DNA of 64,000 nucleotides, taken from contig NZ_WHTD01000027.1 of the NCBI RefSeq assembly GCF_009379765.1, positions 1-64,000 of the forward strand, in the 5' to 3' direction. Below are positions 37,886 to 46,399 of the stretch, in pieces. This DNA is from Actinophytocola sp. Lineage in GTDB: Bacteria; Actinomycetota; Actinomycetes; Mycobacteriales; Pseudonocardiaceae. The position numbers and the translations under genes are program-made. Position 1 is the first letter of the stretch. The number at the start of each line of letters is the position of its first letter. The notes beneath the pieces are model-generated. The model had not been told where the DNA came from. It saw only the letters and a list, made by a program, of their open reading frames with translations, and did not search any database.

Positions 37886-38239
37886 TCAGCCGGTGGGGCG
37901 GCCGAACGTGCCGAGCGGCTCGCCGCCCAGCACGTGCAGGTGCGCGTGGAACACGGTCCGCCCGGCGTCCTCGCCGGTGTTGAGGACGAACCGGAAGCCG
38001 GACCCGTCCATGCCCTCCGCCTTGGCGACGGCGGCGCCGGCGGCGATCACGTCGGCCAGCAGCCGCGGGTCGGCGGCGGCCAGCTCCGCCGCGTCCTCGT
38101 GGTGCGTCTTCGGCACGACCAGCACGTGCACCTTTGCCTGCGGGTTGATGTCGCGGAAGGCGAACGTCGTCCCGGTCTCGTGCACCTTGGTGGCCGGGAT
38201 GTCCCCGGCGACGATCTCGCAGAACAGGCAGTCCGACAT
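37886..38239 (-). CDS. HIT-family (HinT-like) nucleotide hydrolase
   Basis: This 117-residue protein has the histidine triad HAHLH (H98, H100, H102) in VFHAHLHVLGG. The N-terminal zinc-type Cys pair is in CLFCEI. HIT proteins cleave nucleoside phosphoramidates such as adenosine 5'-monophosphoramidate. The ATG at 38239 gives MSDCLFCEIVAGDIP. It is 107 bases upstream of phoH in the same direction. Confidence 0.92.
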   Translation of the reverse strand: MSDCLFCEIVAGDIPATKVHETGTTFAFRDINPQAKVHVLVVPKTHHEDAAELAAADPRLLADVIAAGAAVAKAEGMDGSGFRFVLNTGEDAGRTVFHAHLHVLGGEPLGTFGRPTG

Positions 38240-38265
38240 GCGAGCAGGCTAGGCCATGTCTCGAC

Positions 38266-39234
38266 CTAACCGGTCTCGTCCTCGTCGGGGGGCGCCTGGC
38301 CCTCGCGCTCGTCGCGGTCGGCCCACTCGAGGAGCTCGTCGAGGGAGTAGACCGCGTCGTCGATGCCGGCGTGCAGGTCACCGAGCTCGGCGTAGCGCTT
38401 CGGGACCGTCGCGATGGTGAGCTCACGCGGGTCGACGTCGGCCAGCTCGGCCCAGCGGATCGGGGTGGAGACGCGGGCCTCGGGGACGCCGATCACGGAG
38501 TACGCGCTGCGGATCGTGTGGTCGCGGGTGTTCTGGTTGTAGTCGACGAACACCGTGGCGGGGTCGCGTTCCTTGCGCCACCAGGTGAGGTCGACGAGGT
38601 CGTCGGCGCGGCGTTCGACCTCGCGCGCGAAGGCGTGCGCGGCGCGGCGGACGTCGGCGAAACCCCAGCGTGGCTCGATCCGGACGTAGATGTGCAGGCC
38701 CTTGCCGCCGGAGGTCTTGGGCCAGCCGGTGGCGCCGAGCTCGTCGAGCACCTCCTTGGCGACCCCGGCGACCTGCCGGACGCGGTCGAAGGCACAGTTC
38801 GGCATCGGGTCGAGGTCGATGCGCCACTCGTCGGGCTTCTCGGTGTCCGCGCGCCGGGAGTTCCACGGATGAAACTCCACACAGGACATCTGGGTCGCCC
38901 AGATGACGCTGGCGAGCTCGGTGACGCACAGCTCGTAGGCGTGCCGGCCGTAGCGCGGGAAGTCGACCCGGACGGTCTCGACCCACGGCGGCGCCCCCCT
39001 GGGCAGCCGCTTCTGATGCACCTTCTCCCCGGAGACGCCGTCCGGGAACCGGTGCATCATGCACGGCCGCTCGCGCAGCCCACGCACGATCCCGTCGCCG
39101 ACGGAGAGGTAGTAACGCGCGAGGTCGATCTTGGTCTCCCCCCGCGCGGGAAAGTAGACGCGATCGGGGTTGCTGATCCGCACGACCCGCCCACCGACCT
39201 CAAGCTCCTCATAAGGAGCGGACTTACCCGCCAC
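38266..39234 (-). CDS. LigD-like polymerase/primase domain protein
   Basis: This 322-residue stand-alone PolDom of the NHEJ archaeo-eukaryotic primase group has catalytic Asp pair RIDLDPMP and the DNA-binding pieces GWPKTSGGKGLHIYVRI and VFVDYNQNTRDHTIRSAYSV. In full LigD the domain is joined to a ligase. Here there is no ligase or nuclease domain, and no Ku gene is in the window. A role in DNA repair synthesis is likely. The GTG at 39234 has no ribosome site, and TACCTT 7 bases upstream suggests a leaderless mRNA. Confidence 0.87.
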   Translation of the reverse strand: MAGKSAPYEELEVGGRVVRISNPDRVYFPARGETKIDLARYYLSVGDGIVRGLRERPCMMHRFPDGVSGEKVHQKRLPRGAPPWVETVRVDFPRYGRHAYELCVTELASVIWATQMSCVEFHPWNSRRADTEKPDEWRIDLDPMPNCAFDRVRQVAGVAKEVLDELGATGWPKTSGGKGLHIYVRIEPRWGFADVRRAAHAFAREVERRADDLVDLTWWRKERDPATVFVDYNQNTRDHTIRSAYSVIGVPEARVSTPIRWAELADVDPRELTIATVPKRYAELGDLHAGIDDAVYSLDELLEWADRDEREGQAPPDEDETG

Positions 39235-39310
39235 CCGAAAAAAGGTACTGCCGAACACCCCAAGTTGCCCAATGCAACGAAGAAAAAGAAAAAACCACCC
39301 GAAACCCCCA

Positions 39311-39422
39311 GGTCGAGGCGAAGCGAGCCCAGGCCCAAACCCGGTCAAAGCGAAGCGAGACCGACCCGAAAAGCTGGTCAAAGCGAAGCGAGACCAGCAG
39401 TTGGTCAAAGCGAAGCGAGACC
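39311..39422. repeat. Three perfect copies and one diverged copy of a 20-bp repeat
   Basis: GGTCAAAGCGAAGCGAGACC occurs at 39343-39362, 39376-39395 and 39403-39422. A copy with four changes is at 39311-39330. The spacers are 12, 13 and 7 bases and unrelated. Each copy begins GGTC and ends GACC, so single copies are weakly palindromic. Spacers are far too short for CRISPR. Confidence 0.85.
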
Positions 39423-39483
39423 AGATGCTGGTCACCACACAACCCACCCACGCCGGGTCTGGAGGAGCCCGCACCGTGGGGGT

Positions 39484-39502
39484 CTGGGGGGTCGCCCCCC
39501 AG
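39484..39502. repeat. Perfect G/C hairpin
   Basis: CTGGGGGG and CCCCCCAG pair around a TCG loop. It is one of two strong hairpins in this intergenic region. It could stop transcription but has no T run. Confidence 0.6.
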
Positions 39503-39551
39503 GGCCGTCGAAGAGGGAAGGTGCCCAAAAGCACCGAACAGGGTCGAGGAT

Positions 39552-39596
39552 GCCGCGTCGCGGTGAAGCCTGGGGGTCGCTCCACCGCGACGCGGC
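39552..39596. terminator. 14-bp perfect inverted repeat, possible rsmE terminator
   Basis: Arms GCCGCGTCGCGGTG (39552-39565) and its exact complement (39583-39596) enclose a 17-base loop. It lies about 105 bases beyond the rsmE stop, in the direction of rsmE transcription. Its distance and lack of T residues leave the terminator role uncertain. Confidence 0.45.
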
Positions 39597-39700
39597 GCCG
39601 CCGGACCGAGGGGGGAGGTGTCCGGCGGTAGACCACGTGCTTGGCATGGGAGAAGCAAGCCCCACACCTTGCAATGCAAAGCGTAGACCGTCGCGCACGC

Positions 39701-40444
39701 TCAGCGCCAGCGTGTCGTCAGTACTCCTAGTGCGGCTATAGCGGCGGAAGCGGTGGTCGACGCACGCAGCACCGTCGGGCCCAACCGCGCCACCTGCGCT
39801 CCGGCCTCCCGCAGGGTCGCCGACTCGCGGTCGGAGATACCTCCTTCGGGGCCCACAACGAGAAGTAGGTCGCCATCCGCCGGAAGGTCCAGGTCCGTCA
39901 GTCCACTTGGGGCAGCCGCATCGAGCACGACGGCGAGCGCGGACGAGCCGACGAGGGCGGCCAACCCGGCGGTGCCGACCGGTTCGGTCACGGGCGGGAC
40001 CCACGTCCTGCGGGACTGCTTGGCCGCCTCGCGGACCGTGCTTCGCCAGCGTGCCAACGCTTTCGCGCCGCGCGGGCCGTCGTCCCAGCGGGCCACGCTG
40101 CGCTCTGCCCGCCACGGGACGACCGAGTCGACTCCGGTTTCGGTGGCGAGCTCGACGGCCAGCTCACCGCGATCACCCTTGACCAGCGCCTGCGCCAGCA
40201 CGATCCGCGGTCGCGGCGCAGGGTCCCGCCAGCGCCGGGTGACGGTGAGTGTCAGGGACTCCTTGCCCACGGCCGAGTCCACGACGCACGCCACGCCGCC
40301 GCCCCGACCGTCGGAAACAACCAACGCCTCGCCCGGTCCGAGCCGGCGCACCGCGGCCGCGTGCCGGCCCTCGGGGCCATCGAGCACGAACGAGGAACCC
40401 GAGGGCAACGAGTCGACGAGAAAGACCGGTGCGGTGTCGCTCAA
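39701..40444 (-). CDS. rsmE: 16S rRNA (uracil-1498-N3)-methyltransferase
   Basis: This 247-residue SPOUT-class enzyme methylates U1498 of 16S rRNA. The N-terminal PUA-like part ([17 protein letters not shown]) and the knotted C-terminal domain ([25 protein letters not shown]) are intact. The start is TTG at 40444, overlapping the expected dnaJ stop by four bases (TTGA). This supports both the TTG start and the corrected dnaJ end. The gene order dnaJ-rsmE is widely conserved. Confidence 0.93.
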   Translation of the reverse strand: MSDTAPVFLVDSLPSGSSFVLDGPEGRHAAAVRRLGPGEALVVSDGRGGGVACVVDSAVGKESLTLTVTRRWRDPAPRPRIVLAQALVKGDRGELAVELATETGVDSVVPWRAERSVARWDDGPRGAKALARWRSTVREAAKQSRRTWVPPVTEPVGTAGLAALVGSSALAVVLDAAAPSGLTDLDLPADGDLLLVVGPEGGISDRESATLREAGAQVARLGPTVLRASTTASAAIAALGVLTTRWR

Positions 40445-41609
40445 CGGTGTCGCGCGCGCAGCCGCGAGAACAGCCCGCCGCCGCCGCGGCCGTTGTGGAG
40501 GCGACCACGTGCTCCTTCTCGCCGCGCAGGTTCGCGAGCTCGCGGAGCAGCTCGGTCTGCTTGGGGTCGAGCTTCGACGGGATGTCGACCTCGATGTGCA
40601 CGTGCAGGTCGCCGCGCCCGTCCACCCGGCCGGAGGAGCGCAGCCGGGGCAGGCCGTGCCCGGTGAGCACCAGCTCGGTGTTGGGCTGGGTACCCGGCTC
40701 GAGGTCCAGCTCGACCGTGTCGTCGAGGGTGTCCAGCGGCAGCACTGAGCCGAGTGCCGCGGTGGTCATCGGGATCCGGACGGTGCAGTGCAGGTCGGCG
40801 CCGTTGCGCTCGAACGTGGCGTGCGGCCGCTCGACGACCTCGACGTACAGGTCGCCCGCCGGGCCGCCGCCGGGGCCGACCTCGCCCTGGCCGGACAGCC
40901 GCACCCGCATGCCGTCGGCCACGCCCGGCGGGACCTTGGCGGTGATGGTGCGCCGCGCGCGGACCCGGCCGTCGCCGCCGCACTGCCGGCACGGGTCGGG
41001 AATGACCTCGCCGATGCCGCGGCACACCGGGCACGGCCGCGCGGTGACGACCTGGCCGAGGAACGACCGCTGCACCGACTGGATCTCACCGCGCCCCGCA
41101 CACGTGTCGCAGACCTGCGGCGACGTGCCGTCCGCACAGCCGGAGCCACGGCAGGCGTCGCACAGCACCGCCGTGTCGACGGTGAGCTCGCGGCTGATGC
41201 CGGTGTTGCACTCCTCGAGCGTCAGCTCGATGCGGATCAGCGCGTCCGAGCCGGGCTGCACCCGGCTGCGCGGCCCGCGCCCTCCGCCCATACCACCGCC
41301 CGCGCCACCGCCGCCGAAGAACGCGTCCATGATGTCGCCGAGCCCGAACCCGGCGAACGGGTCGCGACCACCCCCAGCACCACTGCCCCCGTTGCCCAGC
41401 GGGTCGCCGCCCATGTCCACGATCTTGCGTTTCTGGGGGTCGGACAGGACCTCGTAGGCCGCCGTCACCTCACGGAACTTCTCCTGCGCCGACTCGTCCG
41501 GGTTGACGTCCGGATGCAGCTCGCGCGCGAGCTTGCGGTAGGCACGCTTGATCTCCTCGGATGTCGCGTCCTGCCGCAACCCGAGAATGCCGTAGTAGTC
41601 CCTCGCCAC
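40441..41609 (-). CDS. dnaJ: Chaperone DnaJ, with an apparent frameshift near the C-terminus
   Basis: This class I DnaJ co-chaperone of DnaK has a J domain (residues 3-65, with HPD), a Gly/Phe-rich region and four zinc-finger repeats ([32 protein letters not shown]), then the substrate-binding domain. The frame from the GTG at 41609 reaches GEKEHVVAS. It then leaves the family pattern and would run on, overlapping rsmE by about 270 bases. The -1 frame at about 40495-40510 gives the expected ending, [14 protein letters not shown], with a TGA at 40441. The coordinates assume that ending (about 389 residues). A missing base, real or a sequencing error, is the simplest explanation. Confidence 0.88.
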
Positions 41610-41708
41610 CGTGTCCCGTCCTCCTGCCCCGGTGCCCACCTGACACCTAGGGTTCGCCTTCTTCCCTGCGTCCGTCTTGGCTCTGTGTGGCCGCTCCGCG
41701 TGGCCGCG

Positions 41709-42734
41709 CTACCGCCCGGCCAGGATGTCTCCCACATAGTTCGCAACGGCGCGGACCGCCGCGATAGTGCCCGGATAGTCCATTCGCGTGGGCCCGACCA
41801 CACCCATCCCGCCCAACAGGGTCTGGTGCACCCCGTAGCCGATCGAGACGACGGAGGTGCTGCGCATCTCCTCGGCCTCGTTCTCCTCCCCGATCCGCAC
41901 CGTGATCGTGCCCGGCGACCCGGCCGCCGCGAACAGCTTGAGCACCACGACCTGCTCCTCGAGCGCCTCGAGTACCTGGCGCAGCGAGCCGGGGAAGTCC
42001 GCGACGTTGCGGGTGAGGTTGGCCGTGCCGCCGAGGACCAGCCGCTCCTCGGGATGCTCGACGAGCGACTCGACCAGCACCGTCGCGATCCGGGTCATGG
42101 CGTCGCGCAGCTCGGAGGGCGCCTCTTCGAGCAGCTCGCTGACCATGGCCGCGGCGTCGGTGAGCCGGTGGTCGACGAGCGTGGTGTTGAGCATGGTGCG
42201 CAGCCGCCCGACGGCGTCGTCGGTGATGACATCGCCGAGGTCGATCATCCGCTGGTCGACCCTGCCGTTGTCGGTGATGAGCACCAGCATGACACGCGCC
42301 GGGGTGAGCCGGACCAGCTCGATGTGCCGGACCAGCGAGTGGGTGAGCGTCGGGTACTGGATGACCGCGACCTGGCGGGTGAGCTGGGCGAGCATCCGGA
42401 CGCTGCGGCGCAGCACGTCGTCGAGGTCGATGGCGCCGTCGAGGAACGACTGGATGGCCCGGCGCTCGGCCCCGGACAGCGGCTTGACCTCGGACAACCG
42501 GTCGACGAAGAGGCGGTAGCCCTTGTCCGTGGGGATGCGCCCGGCGCTGGTGTGCGGCTGCGCGATGTAGCCGTCCTCCTCCAGTGAGGCCATGTCGTTG
42601 CGCACGGTGGCGCTGGAGACGCCCAGGTTGTGCCGTTCGACGATCGCCTTGGACGCGACCGGCTCCTGGCTGGAGACGTAGTCCGCGACGATCGCCCGCA
42701 GCACCGCGAACCGGCGCTCGTCGGAGCTCGCCAC
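41709..42734 (-). CDS. hrcA: Heat-shock repressor HrcA
   Basis: The 341-residue repressor of class I heat-shock genes has an N-terminal winged helix ([19 protein letters not shown], then [17 protein letters not shown]). The dimerisation domain ends with the conserved [20 protein letters not shown]. It binds CIRCE elements and needs GroEL for activity. The GTG at 42734 follows GGGAGG by 6 bases. dnaJ lies 100 bases downstream. I do not find a CIRCE inverted repeat upstream of hrcA in this window. Confidence 0.95.
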   Translation of the reverse strand: MASSDERRFAVLRAIVADYVSSQEPVASKAIVERHNLGVSSATVRNDMASLEEDGYIAQPHTSAGRIPTDKGYRLFVDRLSEVKPLSGAERRAIQSFLDGAIDLDDVLRRSVRMLAQLTRQVAVIQYPTLTHSLVRHIELVRLTPARVMLVLITDNGRVDQRMIDLGDVITDDAVGRLRTMLNTTLVDHRLTDAAAMVSELLEEAPSELRDAMTRIATVLVESLVEHPEERLVLGGTANLTRNVADFPGSLRQVLEALEEQVVVLKLFAAAGSPGTITVRIGEENEAEEMRSTSVVSIGYGVHQTLLGGMGVVGPTRMDYPGTIAAVRAVANYVGDILAGR

Positions 42735-42864
42735 CCTGCACCTCCCTGCCGGCCTCGTAGGTCCTTCACCACGAGTTTACGGAGCGGTGCACACCGGCCG
42801 GTCGAACCGGTGCCTGTTTTTGCGTGCACCCCCGTCGGAGCCGCCGCCGTGGGACCATGTGCGG

Positions 42865-43458
42865 GTGGACAACGAGCCCGCGACACCAGCCGACACACCG
42901 GAGTCCCCGCAGGAAACGTCGACCGCCGAGGCGCGGCCCGTTGCCCGTCGCCGGGTGGTCCCGCTCGCCGTGGTGGCCGCGGTGCTGGTCGCGGCCGGCG
43001 TGGTGACGACAGTCCTGCTGTCCGGCCGCGAGGTCGCCGGGACGCCGCTGGCGGTGTGGGCGACGGACTCCGCCTCACCGCTGCCTGACGTCGGCCCCTC
43101 CGACGAGGTGATGCGGAAGGCGTGCCGGGACCACCACCGGCGCGAGACGCTCATCATCGACTTCGGCGGGACCGACCCGGACGCACCCATGCGACTGGCT
43201 GCCGAGGAGCTTCGCGGGGACCCGCGGGTCGAGGCCGTCGAGACGGAGACCCGGCAAGAGACCTTCGAGCGGTTCAAGGAGATCTTCGCCGACCAGCCGG
43301 ACCTGCTCGACGTGGTCCGCCCCGAGGCCCTGCCGGCGTCGGTGACGCTGCTGCCGGTGGAAGGGACCTCGGTCGACGAGCTCTACACGGCGCTCCAGGC
43401 CGCGGACATCCCGGGCGTGGAGCAGTTCCAGCTCGGGTGCGACCAGCCGGACCGCTAG
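42865..43458 (+). CDS. Membrane-anchored FtsX-like extracellular domain protein
   Basis: This 197-residue protein has a short acidic cytosolic N-terminus, one membrane anchor (about residues 32-53) and an outside domain. That domain resembles the extracellular loop of FtsX (AEELRGDPRVEAVETETRQE, then FERFKEIFADQPDLLDVVRPEALPASV). It lacks the FtsX permease part. In FtsX this loop activates peptidoglycan hydrolases, so a cell-wall role is plausible but unproven. The GTG at 42865 is one of two close in-frame GTGs, without a clear ribosome site. Its stop overlaps the stop of the convergent gene (CTAG, 43455-43458). Confidence 0.75.
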   Translation: MDNEPATPADTPESPQETSTAEARPVARRRVVPLAVVAAVLVAAGVVTTVLLSGREVAGTPLAVWATDSASPLPDVGPSDEVMRKACRDHHRRETLIIDFGGTDPDAPMRLAAEELRGDPRVEAVETETRQETFERFKEIFADQPDLLDVVRPEALPASVTLLPVEGTSVDELYTALQAADIPGVEQFQLGCDQPDR

Positions 43459-43856
43459 ACGGGGTACCCGCGGCAGCCGACCACCGAGCCGATCCGGCGC
43501 AGCGCCCCGCGCAGTCCGACCCGGAGCTTGCCCGACAGCCAGAACTGGAACCGCACCAGCGCCCGGTCCCGGTGCGGCGACGGCGCCACGTTGCACACCC
43601 GGTAGGTCAGCAAGGTCCCGCGCGGGTGCGCCGCGAACTCGTACTCCGCGCGGAACTTGAACCCACCCTGCATCGCGAAGGTCCGCCTGCCCACCTCCAC
43701 GGTGCCACCGGCCGCCGACCGGCCGCCGTAGTGCAGCGTGAACCGCTCCGGTCCGCCTCGCAGGGTCGCTCCGGGCAGCAGCCGCCCCGCCCCCGGCACG
43801 GCGGCCAGCAGCGGAGCGGTGCTGCCGTCGTATCGCGGGATCGCCCGCATCGGCAT
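43455..43856 (-). CDS. SRPBCC-like hypothetical protein
   Basis: The 133-residue frame from the ATG at 43856 (MPMRAIPRYDGS) has alternating strands and a long C-terminal helix, as in START/SRPBCC domains (FRAEYEFAAHPRGTLLTYRV). I cannot assign a ligand. An in-frame ATG at 43952 would add 32 poorly conserved residues and would place the start inside a 26-bp hairpin arm, so the shorter form is preferred. It shares stop-codon bases with the convergent FtsX-like gene. Confidence 0.6.
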   Translation of the reverse strand: MPMRAIPRYDGSTAPLLAAVPGAGRLLPGATLRGGPERFTLHYGGRSAAGGTVEVGRRTFAMQGGFKFRAEYEFAAHPRGTLLTYRVCNVAPSPHRDRALVRFQFWLSGKLRVGLRGALRRIGSVVGCRGYPV

Positions 43857-43950
43857 GGAGACCACCGTCCCGACGGGCCCGAACTCGTTGCGGCACGGGG
43901 AGTCGATCCTGGCGCTGCTGCGCGCGGGCGGCCTCACCGCCCTGGCCGAC

Positions 43951-44007
43951 ATGCCCTGAACGACGCGCACGGGACGCTGGACGTCCCGTGCGCGTCGTTC
44001 AGGGCAT
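43951..44007. repeat. 26-bp perfect inverted repeat with 5-base loop
   Basis: The left arm 43951-43976 (starting ATGCCCTGAACGACGCG) and right arm 43982-44007 are exact complements, separated by CTGGA. It lies between the P450 stop (44011) and the next gene on the same strand. A stem this long is beyond a usual terminator. It may be a mobile palindrome (REP/MITE-like) that also ends P450 transcription. Confidence 0.9.
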
Positions 44008-44010
44008 GGG

Positions 44011-45213
44011 TCAGACGCGGATCGGGATCGTGGTCGCGCCGCGGAGGTTCAGGCGGCCGTTCCAGACCACGTCGCCGGTCAGGGCGAGGTTCGGGAAGCG
44101 GGTCACCAGCCGGCTGATCGCCAGGCGGCCCTCCAGCCGTGCGAGTGCCGCGCCCAGGCAGTGGTGCGGGCCCGCACCGAACGAGACGTGGCGGTGGGCG
44201 TCGGGGCGGTCCAGCACCAGCGAGTCCGCGTTCGGGCCCCAGAAGCGCTCGTCCCGGTTGGCCGAGCCCAGGCAGGCGATCACGAACGAGCCGGCGGGAA
44301 TCTCCTTGTCCCGCACGGTGTGCGGCGCGGTCGTGATGCGGCGGGTCTGCTGCACGGGACTGTCGTAGCGGAGGAACTCGTCCACCGCGTTCGCCGCCAG
44401 GTCCGGCTGGGTGCGCAGCAACGCAAGCTGGTCGGGGTTGCGCAGCAGCGCCACGACCCCGTTCCCGATCAGGTTCACCGTCGTCTCGTGGCCGGCCACG
44501 TACAGCAGCAGTACCTGCGCGACCAGCTCGTCGTCACCGAGCTTGTCGCCGTCCTCCTCGGCCGCGATCAGCGCGGTGAGCAGGTCATCGGCCGGGTTTG
44601 CCCGCTTCCAGGCGATGATCTCCCGAGTCATCTCGGCCAGCTGCACCTCGGCCTCGGCGATCGCGCGCAGCACCTCGGGGTCCGTCTGGACCTCCAGTGA
44701 GCGGACCAGCGTGCCGGTCAGCTCGCGCAGCCGCACGTTGTCGGTCGGCGGGGTGCCCAGCATCCGCGAGATCACCGCGAACGGCAGCGGGAACGCGAGC
44801 TCGTCGACGAGGTCGACACTGCCGCCGTCGGCGATCCGGTCGAGCGACGCGTCAACCAGGTCGCCCACCATCGGCTCCAGCGCGGCGATCGAACGCGGCG
44901 TGAACACCTTGGTGACGAGCGACCGCAGCCGGGTGTGGTCCGGCGGGTCACGGTCCAACATGGACAGTGCGAGCGTGCCGTCCCCTTCGGCCATCGCGTC
45001 GTACTGCGCGCGGATCGGGCCCGCGGCGATGTTGCGGTCCTCGACCGACAGCCCGGACCGCAGCAGCAGCGCGACGTCGTCGTAGTGGGACAGGAACCAG
45101 AACCCCAGCGGGTGCTCGTGCACCGGGTCGAAGTCCCTGACTTCCCGGTAGTGCGGGTACGGGTTGTCCGCGAACCCCGGCACCAGTGGGTTGAACATGA
45201 TCGTGTCGGTCAC
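44011..45213 (-). CDS. Cytochrome P450
   Basis: This 400-residue soluble bacterial P450 has I-helix oxygen-binding AGHETT, the ExxR pair in EFLRYDSP and the haem loop FGAGPHHCLG with Cys352 as thiolate ligand. It would hydroxylate or epoxidise a small molecule using a ferredoxin, and none is encoded nearby. It begins with the GTG at 45213 after GGAGGA. It lies 37 bases downstream of a hypothetical gene and near a divergent TetR gene, which may control both. Confidence 0.93.
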   Translation of the reverse strand: MTDTIMFNPLVPGFADNPYPHYREVRDFDPVHEHPLGFWFLSHYDDVALLLRSGLSVEDRNIAAGPIRAQYDAMAEGDGTLALSMLDRDPPDHTRLRSLVTKVFTPRSIAALEPMVGDLVDASLDRIADGGSVDLVDELAFPLPFAVISRMLGTPPTDNVRLRELTGTLVRSLEVQTDPEVLRAIAEAEVQLAEMTREIIAWKRANPADDLLTALIAAEEDGDKLGDDELVAQVLLLYVAGHETTVNLIGNGVVALLRNPDQLALLRTQPDLAANAVDEFLRYDSPVQQTRRITTAPHTVRDKEIPAGSFVIACLGSANRDERFWGPNADSLVLDRPDAHRHVSFGAGPHHCLGAALARLEGRLAISRLVTRFPNLALTGDVVWNGRLNLRGATTIPIRV

Positions 45214-45250
45214 CGATTCCTCCTAATCAGGCGACTGAAACTCGGACGGC

Positions 45251-45703
45251 TCAGGCGGTCGCCATCGCGCGCCGCCACCAGCACATGCCGCTCCGCACGG
45301 CTCCGCGCCGCACCCCACCCAACTCGGCTTCGTCGTCCCCGACGACCGCAACGAGCGCCTTTCGGTGCCACTCGGCCAACTCGAGCAGCGCGGGATGCTC
45401 GGCGTGCGCGTCGAGCAGCAGCCGGGTGCCGGCCAGGTCGTCGGCCAACTGTTGCCACACCTCTCGCGCCGCCGCGGCGAGGTCGGCCGGCCCCTCATCG
45501 AGCACGCCGTCCAGCCGCGCGTCGAACGAGCGGTACCAGCGCCGCTGGACCTCCCGCAGGAACCCCCCGAAGTCGCCGAACTCGGCATCCAGGTCCGCAC
45601 ACAGCGACACCGACACCTCGGGCCGGCCCGTGCGGGCGACCTCGTCGAGAACGGTGTGCACGAGGCGGTAGCGGCGATGTGTTCTCTCCCAAGCCCCAGA
45701 CAT
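45251..45703 (-). CDS. Hypothetical protein upstream of P450
   Basis: This 150-residue, mainly helical, acidic protein (start MSGAWERTHRRYRLVHTVLD) has no recognised domain, no signal and no membrane segment. The ATG at 45703 follows AGGTGAAACG. It is probably the first gene of a two-gene operon with the P450 (37-base gap). It faces the TetR gene at 45759 across an operator palindrome. Confidence 0.7.
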   Translation of the reverse strand: MSGAWERTHRRYRLVHTVLDEVARTGRPEVSVSLCADLDAEFGDFGGFLREVQRRWYRSFDARLDGVLDEGPADLAAAAREVWQQLADDLAGTRLLLDAHAEHPALLELAEWHRKALVAVVGDDEAELGGVRRGAVRSGMCWWRRAMATA

Positions 45704-45726
45704 CGTTTCACCTACTCTGTGTTCGT

Positions 45727-45745
45727 GACATACACAGCGTATGTC
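45727..45745. promoter_or_regulatory. Operator palindrome of the TetR/P450 divergent promoter
   Basis: GACATAC (45727-45733) and GTATGTC (45739-45745) are perfect arms around a 5-base centre. It overlaps the presumed -35 of the TetR gene (GTGACA, 45725-45730), whose -10 is TATACT at 45747-45752. It also lies 24 bases upstream of the divergent P450-operon start. Confidence 0.8.
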
Positions 45746-45758
45746 TTATACTCGGCGC

Positions 45759-46394
45759 ATGTCAACGGCGAAGAGCAGGCGCGACCAGTTCTCGGAGGCC
45801 ACCCGAGCCGCGTTGCTCGACGCGGCCACCCGGCGGTTCGCCGAGCTGGGCTACGCGGGCACGTCGCTCGAGGACGTCGCCGGGGACATCCAGGCGACGC
45901 GCGGCGCGGTGTACCACCACTTCAGCAGCAAGCGCGCCCTGTTCGAGGCGGTCTTCGCGAGGCTGGAGACCAATGCCGTCGACCGCGCTGCGAAGGCCGG
46001 CTCGCACGGCGACAACGCCTGGCACAGCGCGCTCCTCGCGCTCGACGAGTTCCTCACCCAGTGCTGCGACCCGGTCTACGGGCGGGTGGTGTGGCAGGAG
46101 GGGCCGCTCGCGCTGGGCTGGACGTGCTGGATCGAGGAGGAGCAGAAGTACGCCTACGGCCTGGTCGAGCAGTTCGTGCGGGCGCTGCTCGAGAGCGGCC
46201 AGCTCGCGCCGGTGCCACTGGTGACGACAACACAGCTGGCCTTCGGCATGCTGGGCGCGGCAGGCCAGGCACTGTCCGCCGCCGCGACGGCCGACCAGCC
46301 ACGGATCAAGGCCGAGTACGCCGAGGTGATGGGGCGCATGCTGACCGGTCTACGCGCGATGCCGACGGATCGGTCACGCGACGTCGTCGACTAG
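45759..46394 (+). CDS. TetR-family transcriptional regulator
   Basis: This 211-residue regulator has an HTH at residues 16-60 (TSLEDVAGDIQATRGAVYHH, then FSSKRALFEAVF) and a ligand-binding domain. TATACT ends 6 bases before the ATG at 45759, so the mRNA is probably leaderless. An in-frame ATG at 45741 lies inside the operator and -10 and is rejected. It is divergent from the hypothetical/P450 pair and, by position, represses them and itself. Confidence 0.9.
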   Translation: MSTAKSRRDQFSEATRAALLDAATRRFAELGYAGTSLEDVAGDIQATRGAVYHHFSSKRALFEAVFARLETNAVDRAAKAGSHGDNAWHSALLALDEFLTQCCDPVYGRVVWQEGPLALGWTCWIEEEQKYAYGLVEQFVRALLESGQLAPVPLVTTTQLAFGMLGAAGQALSAAATADQPRIKAEYAEVMGRMLTGLRAMPTDRSRDVVD

Positions 46395-46399
46395 CGACG

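Larger units (their letters stand above)
39235..39700. other. 466-base intergenic region with repeats and hairpins, no gene
   Basis: The stretch between rsmE and the LigD-like gene holds no convincing coding sequence. It contains an A/T-rich run (39276-39298, mostly A on the plus strand), the 20-bp repeats at 39311-39422 and the two hairpins at 39484-39502 and 39552-39596. Part of it must be the promoter of the LigD-like gene. Confidence 0.7.

Noticed and set aside
39311-39422. CRISPR array
   Set aside because: Repeats are 20 bases with spacers of only 7-13 bases. There are no cas genes, and spacer lengths vary too much.
40173-40440. Extra 89-codon C-terminal extension of DnaJ overlapping rsmE
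   Set aside because: It is antisense-like low-complexity sequence within a confirmed rsmE frame position. The -1 frame has the conserved DnaJ ending.
42735-42864. CIRCE element upstream of hrcA
   Set aside because: I looked for TTAGCACTC/GAGTGCTAA arms between hrcA and the divergent gene and found none.
45741-45758. Earlier ATG for the TetR gene next to P450
   Set aside because: It would put the start codon inside the operator and the -10 TATACT. The ATG at 45759 fits a leaderless start.
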